Part shown: positions 28,622 to 41,522 of the stretch, in pieces
Numbering within the stretch: the stretch's first letter is position 1
Layout: each line of letters opens with the position of its first letter
From: Demequina capsici
GTDB lineage: Bacteria > Actinomycetota > Actinomycetes > Actinomycetales > Demequinaceae
Reading direction: 5' to 3'
Length of the DNA stretch: 64,000 nucleotides
Assembly (NCBI RefSeq): GCF_032102965.1
Contig: NZ_CP134880.1
Span: 2,046,001 to 2,110,000 of the forward strand
Notes under the pieces: generated by a model
The model's input: only the letters and a program-made list of their open reading frames with translations
Told to the model about the DNA's origin: nothing
Databases searched by the model: none
Program-made: the position numbers and the translations under genes

Positions 28622-29704
28622 TCAGCCTGCGTAGGCGATGAGCTCGGGGTGCTCGGCGTAGACCTCGTCGAGCAGGCTCATGTCGAACAGGTCCGAGGCG
28701 TCGATCGTGATGCCTGCACCGGCGAGGGACGCGATGGTCTCCGCCTGGAGCGAGTCGGAGATCGTGAAGAGGCCGTTGGCGGCGGTCTCGTCGGAGACGA
28801 CGAGGTCCTCTGCCTGGACCGTGGCGCCCTCGGCGGACACGGTCGGGTCGAGGCCCAGGTCGGAGCCGTAGGTCTCGACGGCGAGCTTCGAGCCGCCCTC
28901 GGGGTCGTTGACCGCGTCGGTCCAGCCCTTGATCTCCGCGACCAGGAACGCCTTGAGCGCCTCGCGGTTGTTGGCGATCGCGTCGTCGGTCACGGTGACC
29001 GTCTCGGCGACGAACGGCAGGCCGTTGTCGGCGAAGGGCAGGTTGGTGACGTCGATGCCCTGCGCCTGGACCACGAGCGACTCGTTGGTCAGGTAGGCGA
29101 CGAAGCCGTCGACCTCACCGTTGACGAGCACGGAGGGGTCGTACTGCACGGGGACGATCGTGACGTCGTCCGTGGTGAGGCCGTTGGCCGCGAGCAGCGC
29201 CTCGAACAGCGAGGTGTTGGAGTCCTGGACGCCGATCTTCTTGCCGACCATGTCCTGGACGGTGGCGATGTTCGCGCCGTCCTTGAGGGAGAGGATCGTG
29301 AAGGGGTTCTTCTGGTAGGTCGCGCCGATGATCTTCAGCGGGGCGCCTTCGGAGGCGACGGCGGAGCCGATGGAGACCGCGTCGGACAGCGCGACGTCGG
29401 CGCTGCCGGACAGGAGCTCGGCGGCACCGGTCGACGGCCCGGGGACCAGGTCGACCGAGGAGAAGCCGGCCTCGGTGTAGTAGCCCTTCGAGTCGGCGAA
29501 GAACTCGCCGGAGAACTCCTCGTTCTTGATCCACGACAGCTGCACGGTGAGGTCACCGTAGTCGGCCATCGCGTCGGACGAGGCGGAGGTGGATGCGGTG
29601 GAGGACGACGCTGGGGTGTCCGTGCCGGACGAGCACGCGGCGAGCGTGAGCGCGGCGACGGCGGCCGCCGCGACGGCGGCGGTGCGCTTGAAGCTGAAGG
29701 ACAT
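28622..29704 (-). CDS. ABC transporter substrate-binding lipoprotein (NMT1/THI5-like)
   Basis: 360 residues. Signal peptide with lipobox LTLAAC (lipidated Cys24), a Ser/Thr linker, then an NMT1-like periplasmic-binding domain (VQLSWIKNEEFSGEFFADSK; GSADVALSDAVSIGSAVASE). The family binds thiamin precursors, sulfonates, nitrate or nucleobase-like rings. It heads the operon SBP-ATPase-permease-permease-XRE-cupin and is divergent from xanthine dehydrogenase genes. ATG 29704 has GGAGAG upstream. Transport of a purine (urate, xanthine or allantoin) is an inference from context only. Confidence 0.88.
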   Translation of the reverse strand: MSFSFKRTAAVAAAAVAALTLAACSSGTDTPASSSTASTSASSDAMADYGDLTVQLSWIKNEEFSGEFFADSKGYYTEAGFSSVDLVPGPSTGAAELLSGSADVALSDAVSIGSAVASEGAPLKIIGATYQKNPFTILSLKDGANIATVQDMVGKKIGVQDSNTSLFEALLAANGLTTDDVTIVPVQYDPSVLVNGEVDGFVAYLTNESLVVQAQGIDVTNLPFADNGLPFVAETVTVTDDAIANNREALKAFLVAEIKGWTDAVNDPEGGSKLAVETYGSDLGLDPTVSAEGATVQAEDLVVSDETAANGLFTISDSLQAETIASLAGAGITIDASDLFDMSLLDEVYAEHPELIAYAG

Positions 29705-29869
29705 GTGTTCTCTCTCCCTGTAATGGCGTGCCTCCGCGGGCGGGGGCAGTCCGATGCCGCGTGCGAGTGTAGGCGATGGCCAGGCCCCCACTTCGCGGCT
29801 GGACGGTGGTCCCAGTGGTGGCTCAGCGTCAACCTAGGCACTGTAGATTTCATCAACACGCGCGGTTGT

Positions 29870-29885
29870 GTTTCATCCCTGTTAA
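29870..29885 (-). promoter_or_regulatory. Candidate GlnR box between importer and xanthine dehydrogenase operons
   Basis: Read on the minus strand it is TTAAC-n6-GAAAC, close to the actinobacterial GlnR consensus GTnAC-n6-GAAAC. It lies 166 bp upstream of the importer start and 133 bp upstream of the dehydrogenase start, and could serve either. A single ACAATCGTGAC (29902-29912), part of the repeated motif, lies 17 bp away. Confidence 0.4.
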
Positions 29886-30017
29886 ATCGCGACGCCGAGA
29901 CACAATCGTGACATCAGGGGTGCTTGACTGACCTCCCGTGCCCCGTCCGAGGATCGTCCGCATCGGACCCCGCGACGCGGCCCTCACGACTGTCGACACG
30001 TCAGCGAAGGAGGGGCG

Positions 30018-30826
30018 ATGGACCTCACCGCAGTGACCCGCTACCGGCGCGCCACCACCCGTGCCGACCTGCTGCTCGCACCGGGCGAGCGCGTGCTGGC
30101 TGGCGGTACCTGGCTCTTCTCGGAGCCGAACCGTGACGTCACGGGACTGGTCGACATCATGTCGATGCCGTGGCAGCCGCTCGAGGTGACCGACGCCGGC
30201 CTGCGCATCGGCGCCACGTGCACGATCGCACGCCTTCTCGCCGAGCCCCAGGTCGCCGGCTGGTCCGCGCAGCCTCTGTTCGGGGACGCGGCGAACGCGC
30301 TGCTCGCCAGCTTCAAGATCTGGAACGAGGCCACCGTCGTCGGCAACGTCTGCCGTGCGTTCGCCGCCGCAGCGATGCTCGCCGCCTGCGCGACGCTCGA
30401 TGCGACGGCGGAGATCTGGGGCGCGGACGGCAACACCCGTCACGTCCCGGTCGCCTCGCTCCCCACCGGGAACGGCACGAACACGTTGCAGCCCGGCGAC
30501 GTGATCCGCGCGATCGACGTCCCTGCGCGCGCACTCCGGGGACGCACCTCGCTGCGGAAGATCGCGCTCGCTGAGCTAGGGCGCTCGGGCGCCGTCGTCA
30601 CCGGCCGCAGGGATCCGGACGACGCGATCACCGTCGTCGTCACCGCTGCCACGCTCACACCGCACGTGGTGTCCTTCCCGGTGCCGCCGGCGGCCGAGCG
30701 GCTGACGGAGGCGGTACGCGCCGCCACCGACTTCTACACAGACGCCCTCGGGACCGCCGACTGGCGCCGGCACGTGGCAGGGGTGCTGGCCACGCGCGTG
30801 CTCGAGGACCTCATGGAGGCCCACGC

Positions 30827-30830
<4 letters not shown>
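30018..30830 (+). CDS. Xanthine dehydrogenase-family FAD-binding subunit
   Basis: 270 residues. The N-terminal FAD-binding domain carries [31 protein letters not shown] occupies the place of the usual GN-x-A-x-A segment; the C-terminal CO-dehydrogenase flavoprotein domain ends near residue 270. It passes electrons from the FeS centres to NAD or another acceptor. ATG 30018 follows GAAGGAGGGG. The 3' end overlaps the large-subunit gene by 4 nt (ATGA), so the two are translationally coupled. It is the first gene of the dehydrogenase operon. Confidence 0.87.
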
Positions 30831-33494
<2,664 letters not shown>

Positions 33495-33505
<11 letters not shown>

Positions 33506-34424
33506 GGCCGCGAAGCTCGCTCAGCGGCCTCCCGCTCGCGCCCGTGCGATCGCGCAGGATCTCCGCGACGATCGCGACCGCGGTCTCGGCGGGGCTCGAC
33601 CCGCCCAGGTCCAGCCCGATCGGCGAACGCAGACGCGCCAGCTCCGCGTCGGTGGCGCCGGCTTCACGAAGCAGGCTCACGCGGCGCTGATGCGTGCGAC
33701 GGGACCCCATGGCGCCCACGTACGCGGCTTGGGATCGCAGCGCGATCTGCAGCGTGGGGATGTCGAAGCGCTCCTCATGCGTCAGGACGCAGATGGCATC
33801 CTGCGGGCCCAGGTCCACACCCCCGAGGTACCGATCGGGCCACATGGCCACCACGTCGTCGGCCTGTGGGAACCGCGCGCGCGTGGCGAAGACAGGGCGC
33901 GCGTCCACCACGGTGACGAGGTAGCCGAGCGCCTTCGCTGCCGACGCCAGCGCACCCGAGAAGTCCACGGCGCCGACGATCACCATGCGCCTGGCCCGCT
34001 CCCTTACCAGGTGGAACGGCTGGTCCGCTCTCTCGGGATGCCGCGGCAGGTGCACCTCGACGCGCTCGGCAGGATCCAGCGACTCGCGCAGTGCCTGCAC
34101 CATGGACTCGTCCTCGGCGGACAGGCGGAACGCGACGACGCCCAGCGACCCGCCGCACGACAGGCCCGCTGCGTACAGGTCGCCCTCACCGCCCAGATCC
34201 ACGTCCACGAGCCCACCGTCGGAGAGCACCCGGGTCGCCAGCTCGTACGCCTCGCCCTCCACGCAGCCGCCCGAGATGGAGCCGATCGCCCGGCCATCCG
34301 CAGCGACCGCCATCGCGGAGCCGACCGCGCGGGGCGCCGAGCCGTGCACCGCAGTCACCACGACCACGCCGAGCGGGGCGCCCGCCTCCAGCTCGACGAG
34401 CATCTCGCGGGCGATCTCGAACAC
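33495..34424 (-). CDS. xdhC: XdhC-family molybdenum cofactor insertion/sulfuration protein
   Basis: 309 residues. The XdhC N-terminal domain has [13 protein letters not shown] and [14 protein letters not shown]; the C-terminal Rossmann domain starts [20 protein letters not shown]. XdhC binds sulfurated Moco and loads it into xanthine dehydrogenase. It is convergent with the dehydrogenase gene and overlaps it by 11 nt at the 3' ends. GTG at 34424 is chosen over GTG at 34430 because GGAGG then lies 5 nt upstream rather than abutting the start. Confidence 0.9.
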
Positions 34425-34491
34425 GCGCACCTCCGGGACTGGGAACTGGGGGTCAGTCTAGGCAGGTGCGCTCGTCCCCCAAGGAGTCCCC

Positions 34492-35832
34492 ATGCTTGAC
34501 GTCGACCTCGTGATCCGTGCGCCCAGGGCGCTCATCGACGGGGAGGTCCGGTCGGCCTCGGTCGCCGTGGACGGTGGCGTCGTCGTGGGCATCGGCCCGA
34601 TGGCGGCGCCATGGAATGCCGCCGACGAGGTGACGCTGGGCGACGACCAGGTGCTGCTGCCCGGCGTCGTCGACACCCACGTGCACGTCAACGAGCCGGG
34701 ACGCACCGAGTGGGAGGGGTTCGCGTCCGCCACCGCTGCGGCCGCCGCAGGCGGGGTGACGACGATCATCGACATGCCGCTCAACTCCATCCCGCCGACG
34801 ACGACGGTCGAGGCGCTGGCCCTCAAGCGGGCGGTGGCCGCGCAGAAGGCCCGTGTCGACGTCGGCTTCTGGGGCGGCGCGATCCCGGACTCGCTGGGCG
34901 GCCTGCGCCTGCTGCACGACGCAGGAGTCTTCGGTTTCAAGTGCTTCCTCGCGCCGTCCGGCGTGGACGAGTTCCCGCACCTCGGCCCCGCCCAGCTGCG
35001 CGTGGCCATGGAGGAGATCGCAGCGTTCGACGGCCGGCTGATCGTGCACGCCGAGGATCCTGGACACCTGCACGACGGCATCGCTCCTGGCAGCGACCCG
35101 GTCGCGTTCGCCGCCACGCGCCCCGACTCCGCGGAGGTGAGCGCCATCGAGGCGGTCATCGGCGGCGTCCGCGACACCGGCGTGAGGGCCCACATCCTGC
35201 ATCTGTCGTCCGCGGCGGCGCTTCCCGAGATCCGGGCCGCGAAGGCGGAGGGCCTGCCCCTGACCGTCGAGACGTGCCCGCACTACCTCACCTTCGACGC
35301 CGCCCACATCCCTGCTGGCGGCACCCAGTACAAGTGCTGTCCTCCGATCCGCGACGAGGCGAACCGCGAGGCGCTGTGGGAGGCGCTTGCCGACGGGACG
35401 ATCGACCTCATCGCCTCCGACCACTCCCCCGCGACCGCCGACCTGAAGCTGGCAGGTCACGGCGACTTCGCGCAGGCGTGGGGCGGTATCGCGGGCCTCG
35501 AGGTGAGCCTCAGCGCGGTCTGGACGGGCGCGTCGGCCCGTGGCCACGAGCTCGTGGACGTGATGCGGTGGATGTCCGAGGCGACGGCCGCCTGGGCCGG
35601 GCTCGACTCCAAGGGCGGCATCGCGATCGGCAAGGACGCGGACCTCGTGGCCTTCGCGCCGGACGACGAACGCGTCGTGCATGCGACGGACCTGCACCAC
35701 AAGAACCCCGTGACCGCGTTCGACGGCCACGTGCTGCGGGGCGTGGCACGCGTCACGTGGCTGCGTGGCACGGTGGTGCACGGCCCGGGCGCAATCGAGG
35801 GCGCAGCAGGACGGTTGCTCACCCGCCCCTAG
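34492..35832 (+). CDS. allB: Allantoinase
   Basis: 446 residues, cyclic amidohydrolase. Metal ligands: H63 and H65 (DTHVHVNEPGR), carbamylated K150 (FGFKCFL), H186 (IVHAED), H237 (HILHLSS) and D310 (IASDHSPA). It hydrolyses allantoin to allantoate. The binuclear site is complete, and the sequence reads as an allantoinase rather than a dihydropyrimidinase or dihydroorotase (for example MPLNSIPPTTTV). AAGGAG precedes the ATG at 34492. A strong hairpin follows at 36012-36045. Confidence 0.95.
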   Translation: MLDVDLVIRAPRALIDGEVRSASVAVDGGVVVGIGPMAAPWNAADEVTLGDDQVLLPGVVDTHVHVNEPGRTEWEGFASATAAAAAGGVTTIIDMPLNSIPPTTTVEALALKRAVAAQKARVDVGFWGGAIPDSLGGLRLLHDAGVFGFKCFLAPSGVDEFPHLGPAQLRVAMEEIAAFDGRLIVHAEDPGHLHDGIAPGSDPVAFAATRPDSAEVSAIEAVIGGVRDTGVRAHILHLSSAAALPEIRAAKAEGLPLTVETCPHYLTFDAAHIPAGGTQYKCCPPIRDEANREALWEALADGTIDLIASDHSPATADLKLAGHGDFAQAWGGIAGLEVSLSAVWTGASARGHELVDVMRWMSEATAAWAGLDSKGGIAIGKDADLVAFAPDDERVVHATDLHHKNPVTAFDGHVLRGVARVTWLRGTVVHGPGAIEGAAGRLLTRP

Positions 35833-36011
35833 CGCCGTGCTCGACGCGCGCGGGTCAGCCCCTCCAGCGCGCAGCAGGTCGCGTGCGCCCACCCCACGCG
35901 CTGGCAGTGCAAGAAACCCTGTTGCGATGACCCGTTGAGTCCGCCGCCCCGTGACGACCCTCATGTGCTGCCAGGGCGCAGAGCGGTGGCGCCGGTGGCG
36001 CTCCGGATACG

Positions 36012-36045
36012 CCGAGGGCCCCGCGCAGACGCGCGGGGCCCTCGG
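36012..36045. terminator. Bidirectional terminator between allB and nrdF
   Basis: A perfect 15-bp stem (36012-36026 with 36031-36045) capped by loop AGAC. It lies 180 nt after allB and 37 nt after nrdF on the other strand, so it mainly ends the nrdHIEF operon. Nothing else is seen in 35833-36081. Confidence 0.75.
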
Positions 36046-36081
36046 TTGCTGATGGACCGAGTCCCTGACAGACCCTGACGA

Positions 36082-37068
<987 letters not shown>

Positions 37069-37091
37069 TTACGATTCGTCGTGAGGTCGCG

Positions 37092-39233
37092 TCACAGCAT
37101 GCAGCTGACGCAACCCTCGACCTCGGTGCCCTCGAGCGCCATCTGGCGGATGCGGATGTAGTAGATGGTCTTGATGCCCTTGCGCCAGGCGTAGATCTGC
37201 GCCTTGTTGATGTCGCGCGTGGTTGCGGTGTCCGGGAAGAAGAGCGTGAGCGACAGACCCTGGTCCACGTGCTGCGTGGCCGCGGCGTACGTGTCGATGA
37301 TCTTCTCGGGGCCGATCTCGTACGCGTCCTGGAAGTACTCCAGGTTGTCGTTGTCGAGGAACGGCGCCGGGTAGTAGACGCGCCCGAGCTTGCCTTCCTT
37401 GCGGATCTCGATCTTGGACGCGATCGGGTGGATCGACGAGGTCGAGTTGTTGATGTAGGAGATCGAGCCGGTGGGAGGGACCGCCTGCAGGTTCTGGTTG
37501 AAGATGCCGTGCTCCTGCACGGACGCCTTCAGCTCACGCCAGTCGTCCTGCGTGGGGATGGCGATGCCTGCGTCGGCGAACAGCTCGGCGACGCGCGCCG
37601 TGGCCGGCGTCCACTCCTGGTCGGTGTACTTGTCGAAGAACTCGCCGCTCGCGTACTTCGAGTTCTCGAAGCCCTCGAACGCGGTCCCCTGCTCCTTCGC
37701 GATCTTGTTGGACGCCGCGATGGCGTGGAACAGCACCGTGTAGAAGTAGATGTTGGTGAAGTCCACACCCTCCTCGGAGCCGTAGTGGATCCGCTCGCGG
37801 CCGAGGTAGCCGTGGAGGTTCATCTGACCCAGGCCGATCGCGTGCGCGCGGTCGTTGCCGTACTTGATCGAGGGCACGGAGTCGATCGACGACTGGGTGG
37901 ACACGGCGGTGAGGCCTCGAACGGCGATCTCCACGGTCTGCGCCAGGTTGCCCCCGTCCATCGCGGTCGCGATGTTCATGGAGCCCAGGTTGCAGGAGAT
38001 GTCCTTGCCGACGGAGTCGTACGAGAGGTCCTCGTTGAACACCGACGGGGTGTTGACCTGAAGGATCTCCGAGCAGAGGTTGGACATGTTGATGCGGCCC
38101 GCGACGGGGTTGGCCTTGTTCACCGTGTCCTCGAACACGATGTACGGGTAGCCCGACTCGAACTGCAGCTCGGCGACGGTCTGGAAGAAGTGGCGCGCCG
38201 AGATCTTGGTCTTGCGGATCCGCGGGTCGTCCACCATCTCCTGGTACTTCTCGGTGATCGAGATGTCGCCGAACGGCACACCGTAGACACGCTCCACGTC
38301 ATACGGGCTGAAGAGGTACATCTCCTCGTTCTTGCGGGCAAGGTCGAAGGTGATGTCCGGCACGACGATGCCGAGCGACAGCGTCTTGATGCGGATCTTC
38401 TCGTCGGCGTTCTCGCGCTTGGTGTCGAGGAACTTCATGATGTCGGGGTGGTGGGCCGAGAGGTACACGGCGCCGGCGCCCTGACGCGCACCGAGCTGGT
38501 TCGCGTACGTGAAGGAGTCCTCGAGGAGCTTCATCACGGGGATGATCCCGGACGACTGGTTCTCGATGTGCTTGATGGGGGCGCCGGACTCGCGGATGTT
38601 GGACAGCGAGAGGGCCACGCCGCCACCGCGCTTGGACAGCTGCAGGGCGGAGTTGATGGAGCGGCCGATCGACTCCATGTTGTCCTCGATGCGGAGCAGG
38701 AAGCAGGAGACGAACTCGCCGCGCTGCGCCTTGCCTGCGTTGAGGAAGGTGGGGGTGGCGGGCTGGAAGCGGCCCGCGATGATCTCGTCGACCAGCTTCG
38801 TGGCCAGCTCGACGTCGCCGGCGGCGAGCGTGAGGGACACCATGACCACGCGGTCCTCGTAACGCTCCAGGTAGCGCTGGCCGTCGAACGTCTTGAGCGT
38901 GTAGGACGTGTAGTACTTGAAGGCGCCCAGGAAGGTCGGGAAGCGGAACTTGTACGAGTACGCGCGGTCCGTGAGCTGCTGGATGAATGCGAAGTCGTAC
39001 TGGGCGAGCACCTCGGGCTCGTAGTACTTCTTCTCCACGAGGTAGTCCAGGCGCTCCTTGAGCGAGTGGAAGAACACCGTGTTCTGGTTCACGTGCTGGA
39101 GGAAGTACTCGCGGGCCGCCTCGCGGTCCTTGTCGAACTGGATCTGCCCCTCGGAGTTGTAGAGGTTCAGCATCGCGTTCAGCGAGTGGTAGTCCATGCC
39201 GGTCCGCGGCTTCTCGATCACTGTTGCTTCCAC
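37092..39233 (-). CDS. nrdE: Class Ib ribonucleotide reductase large subunit
   Basis: 713 residues. Active-site cysteines occur in [10 protein letters not shown] and CNLGSMN; the C-terminal redox pair is CVSCML. The short N-terminus lacks an ATP-cone, as expected for NrdE. It reduces ribonucleoside diphosphates to deoxyribonucleotides with electrons from NrdH. GTG at 39233 overlaps nrdI by 16 nt; GTG at 39221, giving a 4-nt overlap, is an equally plausible start and would shorten the protein by 4 residues. Confidence 0.97.
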   Translation of the reverse strand: MEATVIEKPRTGMDYHSLNAMLNLYNSEGQIQFDKDREAAREYFLQHVNQNTVFFHSLKERLDYLVEKKYYEPEVLAQYDFAFIQQLTDRAYSYKFRFPTFLGAFKYYTSYTLKTFDGQRYLERYEDRVVMVSLTLAAGDVELATKLVDEIIAGRFQPATPTFLNAGKAQRGEFVSCFLLRIEDNMESIGRSINSALQLSKRGGGVALSLSNIRESGAPIKHIENQSSGIIPVMKLLEDSFTYANQLGARQGAGAVYLSAHHPDIMKFLDTKRENADEKIRIKTLSLGIVVPDITFDLARKNEEMYLFSPYDVERVYGVPFGDISITEKYQEMVDDPRIRKTKISARHFFQTVAELQFESGYPYIVFEDTVNKANPVAGRINMSNLCSEILQVNTPSVFNEDLSYDSVGKDISCNLGSMNIATAMDGGNLAQTVEIAVRGLTAVSTQSSIDSVPSIKYGNDRAHAIGLGQMNLHGYLGRERIHYGSEEGVDFTNIYFYTVLFHAIAASNKIAKEQGTAFEGFENSKYASGEFFDKYTDQEWTPATARVAELFADAGIAIPTQDDWRELKASVQEHGIFNQNLQAVPPTGSISYINNSTSSIHPIASKIEIRKEGKLGRVYYPAPFLDNDNLEYFQDAYEIGPEKIIDTYAAATQHVDQGLSLTLFFPDTATTRDINKAQIYAWRKGIKTIYYIRIRQMALEGTEVEGCVSCML

Positions 39234-39619
39234 AGGTTTTCCAATCCCTCACGGACGGCGGTGACGTCGTCCGGAGTTCCGAAGAGTTCAAACTTGTACA
39301 GGTGCGGTACGTGGCACTTCGCGGCGACGATGTCGCCGGCGATGCAGTAGGCCGTGCCGAAGTTGGTGTTGCCGGCCGTGATCACTCCCCGGATGAGCGA
39401 GCGGTTGTGCTCGTCGTTCAGGAACTTGATGACCTGCTTGGGGACGGCTCCCCCTTCGTTGCCGCCGCCGTAGGTCGGCACGACGAGCACGTAGGGCTCG
39501 TCCACCTTGAGAGGTTCGTCCTTGGGTCGCAGCGGGATCCGCTCCGCAGGCACCCCGAGCTTCTCGACGAACCGCTTCGTGTTCTCGGACGTCGACGAGA
39601 AGTAGACCAGGTTGGCCAT
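39218..39619 (-). CDS. nrdI: Flavodoxin-like NrdI, manganese cofactor activator of NrdF
   Basis: 133 residues, with the FMN phosphate loop [10 protein letters not shown] at 9-18 and the flavin-contacting [14 protein letters not shown] and NTNFGTAYC. NrdI supplies superoxide/peroxide for assembling the dimanganese-tyrosyl radical in NrdF. It lies between nrdH (11-nt gap) and nrdE (overlap). Confidence 0.95.
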   Translation of the reverse strand: MANLVYFSSTSENTKRFVEKLGVPAERIPLRPKDEPLKVDEPYVLVVPTYGGGNEGGAVPKQVIKFLNDEHNRSLIRGVITAGNTNFGTAYCIAGDIVAAKCHVPHLYKFELFGTPDDVTAVREGLENLWKQQ

Positions 39620-39630
39620 GATGGCCGAGG

Positions 39631-39867
39631 TCAGGAGGCCAGTCGCTCGGCGAGCTGGGCGATCTTGTCGGGCTGGAAGCCGGACCAGTGCTCGTCGCCG
39701 GCGATGACGACGGGGGCCTGCAGATAGCCGAGGTCGACGACCGTCTTGTACGCGTCCTCGTCCATGGTGACGTCGAAGATCTCGAACTCGATCTCGGCGC
39801 GCTCAAGGGCCTTCTTGGTGGCGGTGCACTGCACGCACTGCGGCTTCGAGTAGACCGAGATCGTCAT
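39631..39867 (-). CDS. nrdH: Glutaredoxin-like NrdH electron donor
   Basis: 78 residues. Redox motif CVQC (C11-C14) and the NrdH C-terminal signature SGFQPDKI distinguish it from ordinary glutaredoxins; it is reduced by thioredoxin reductase. ATG 39867 follows GAAAGGAA. It is the first gene of nrdHIEF, and two NrdR-like boxes lie 42-88 nt upstream. Confidence 0.95.
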   Translation of the reverse strand: MTISVYSKPQCVQCTATKKALERAEIEFEIFDVTMDEDAYKTVVDLGYLQAPVVIAGDEHWSGFQPDKIAQLAERLAS

Positions 39868-39908
39868 GAGCGGTTCCTTTCGACGGTGTACCCCCCTCCG
39901 GGGTGGCA

Positions 39909-39954
39909 CCACTATATATGGGGCGTTGACGCGTCAACACCCACTAGATGGTGT
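39909..39954 (-). promoter_or_regulatory. Paired NrdR-like boxes with central palindrome, nrdHIEF promoter
   Basis: Box 1 is CCACTATATATGGGG (39909-39923) and box 2 ACCCACTAGATGGTGT (39939-39954). Their centres are about 31 bp apart, three helical turns, as in known NrdR targets. A perfect 14-bp palindrome GTTGACGCGTCAAC (39925-39938) lies between. On the minus strand TTGACG (39937-39932) and TATAGT (39916-39911) give a promoter overlapped by the boxes. Confidence 0.72.
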
Positions 39955-40235
39955 GTCGCTGAAAATTCTCGCATTGGGGTCTGACATTCCACAGACACGC
40001 CCTCGCAGCCCATGCACAGCGCGTCACGGCGACACGCGAGGGACACGCCGACGACACGCCGATGACACGCCGAAGAGCCCGCGACTGTCCCCAACCGGGG
40101 CACGCGTATCCACCGCTCATCCCCACGTGATCACCGCGGTACGGCTACCGGTTCGACGCGGCTTCAGCCCGGCATGATCCATGGCCGGGCCGTCGAGCGC
40201 GTCAGCAGCGCCGCGTCCCGGCCGGCGCCTCTGGC
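39955..40235. other. Gene-free spacer between nrd promoter and the HNH nuclease gene
   Basis: No coding region is credible here. The only structure seen is the 11-bp tandem repeat at 40031-40074. The nuclease gene ends at 40236 on the minus strand, so the spacer carries its 3' region. Confidence 0.5.
40031..40074. repeat. Four tandem 11-bp units (GACACGCCGAn)
   Basis: Three near-identical units at 40042-40052, 40053-40063 and 40064-40074 differ only in the last base, preceded by a diverged unit at 40031-40041. The period equals about one helical turn. Confidence 0.85.
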
Positions 40236-41291
40236 TCAGCGCTCGCAGACGACCCCGTCGTGATCGCGGTCCGTGTACCACGCGTACTCCGGATCGACAC
40301 CTTGCACATAAGGCCCGGCGTCATGCGCGATGGCCTCCTTGCAGGTGCCGTAGTCGGGATCGAGCGCCTGCGTCGTCTCCGCAGGCGCAGGCGCGGTAGT
40401 CGTCTCCGCAGGCGCAGGCGCCGTCGCCGTCACGGCCGCCCCCGTCACGGCCGCCGCCGTCTCCAGCATCGGGTCGGTCTGCCCACCCAGGTTCGCCGCG
40501 GTCGTGGGCTGATCGCCGTAGTCGGGAAGCAGGAGTCCCTGGCAGCCGTCGAGCACCCGGGTCATCGCCTCCTGCTCGGCGGAGGTCACCCAAAGGCCGT
40601 ACTTGCTCTTCACCGCGACCTGGCGCGCGACGTAGTCGCACCGGAAGTCAGCGACCGGGAGCCACTCGGAGGCGTCGTCGTCGCTCTTCGAGGCATTGGT
40701 CGGACCGTCGACCGCCAGCAGGTTCAGCGGATCGTTGGCGAAGGCGACGCGCGTGGCGAAGTCCCACTCCGAGGCGCCTGTCGACCACGCGTTCGACAGC
40801 GCGACGACGTGGTCGATCTGCACGGCCGTCGCGTCCGACTTGTCCCAGTCGATGACGCTGCCGGTGTACGGGTCGTCGAGGACACCGTGCATCACGGTGC
40901 ACACGCCTCGCATCTCGCTGACGTCGAGGTCGCGGGCGAGGATGTCGTTGCGGGTGTCGCAGCCGTTCGCGTCGACGTCGATCCAGCCGTCGCCGAAGTA
41001 GTCGCGCCGATAGTCGGAGCTGGAGGACTGTGCCGCCACGGGCAGCGCGAGCGCCGCCTCGAGCGCCGTGCCCTGGCCGGCGTCGGTGACGGCCAGCGTC
41101 GGCGACGGCGTGGGCGATGCGCTCGCGGCGGGTGTGGCGGAGCGCGACGGCGGTGCGCTCGTCGCGGCGTCCGCCTGGCCGTCGGGCGATCCGGAGGCTC
41201 CCGTCGCCAGGAGGTACAGCGCGAACACCGCCGCCGGCCCGATCACCCACCATCGTGCCCACCAGGCACGTCGACGCCGTGCACCGCTCAT
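40236..41291 (-). CDS. Secreted HNH-type nuclease (DUF1524/GmrSD C-terminal) with excalibur domain
   Basis: 351 residues. An N-terminal membrane anchor or signal (WWVIGPAAVFALYLLATGAS) and a Pro/Ser linker come first. The HNH/DUF1524 nuclease domain at about 90-235 has QIDHVVALSNAWSTGASEW and NDPLNLLAVDGPTNASKSDD. After an Ala/Pro/Thr linker with a duplicated APAPAETT, a C-terminal excalibur calcium-binding motif DRDHDGVVCER follows. This architecture is typical of secreted actinobacterial nucleases. It probably degrades extracellular DNA for nutrient use; nucleobases released could enter the nearby purine pathway (inference). Confidence 0.85.
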   Translation of the reverse strand: MSGARRRRAWWARWWVIGPAAVFALYLLATGASGSPDGQADAATSAPPSRSATPAASASPTPSPTLAVTDAGQGTALEAALALPVAAQSSSSDYRRDYFGDGWIDVDANGCDTRNDILARDLDVSEMRGVCTVMHGVLDDPYTGSVIDWDKSDATAVQIDHVVALSNAWSTGASEWDFATRVAFANDPLNLLAVDGPTNASKSDDDASEWLPVADFRCDYVARQVAVKSKYGLWVTSAEQEAMTRVLDGCQGLLLPDYGDQPTTAANLGGQTDPMLETAAAVTGAAVTATAPAPAETTTAPAPAETTQALDPDYGTCKEAIAHDAGPYVQGVDPEYAWYTDRDHDGVVCER

Positions 41292-41403
41292 CGAACCGAC
41301 CCCTCAGCCAGGCGGCGCCACCCCGGCGCCGCATGACTCTCACTCTAGAGAACGACTACGACGTCGCCGCGCACGCCCGGCCGACCGACCGACCAGCCGC
41401 CCG

Positions 41404-41461
41404 CGTCGACAATCGTGACCCCTCGCGGGTCCGTCACGCCGCCCACGTCGACAATCGTGAC
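41404..41461 (+). repeat. Motif pair C upstream of guanine deaminase, 42-bp spacing
   Basis: CGTCGACAATCGTGAC occurs exactly at 41404-41419 and 41446-41461, same orientation, starts 42 bp apart (four helical turns), ending 61 bp before the deaminase start. Same motif as pairs A and B. Confidence 0.85.
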
Positions 41462-41522
41462 GCAAGCACCTCATCACCGCCCGAAATGTCGAGGAAACCA
41501 ACAGCGCCTAACGTGGCGACAC

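Noticed and set aside
28223..29911. Plus-strand open frame of about 560 codons over the ABC operon
   Set aside because: Gly/Arg/Val-rich shadow of the ATPase and binding-protein genes.
35833..36011. A small gene between allB and nrdF
   Set aside because: No open frame with a ribosome-binding site; only a terminator hairpin is present.
37269..39350. Long plus-strand open frame antisense to nrdE (about 690 codons)
   Set aside because: It mirrors nrdE exactly, has Val/Arg/Leu-biased composition with no motif, and arises from the high GC third-position bias of the real gene.
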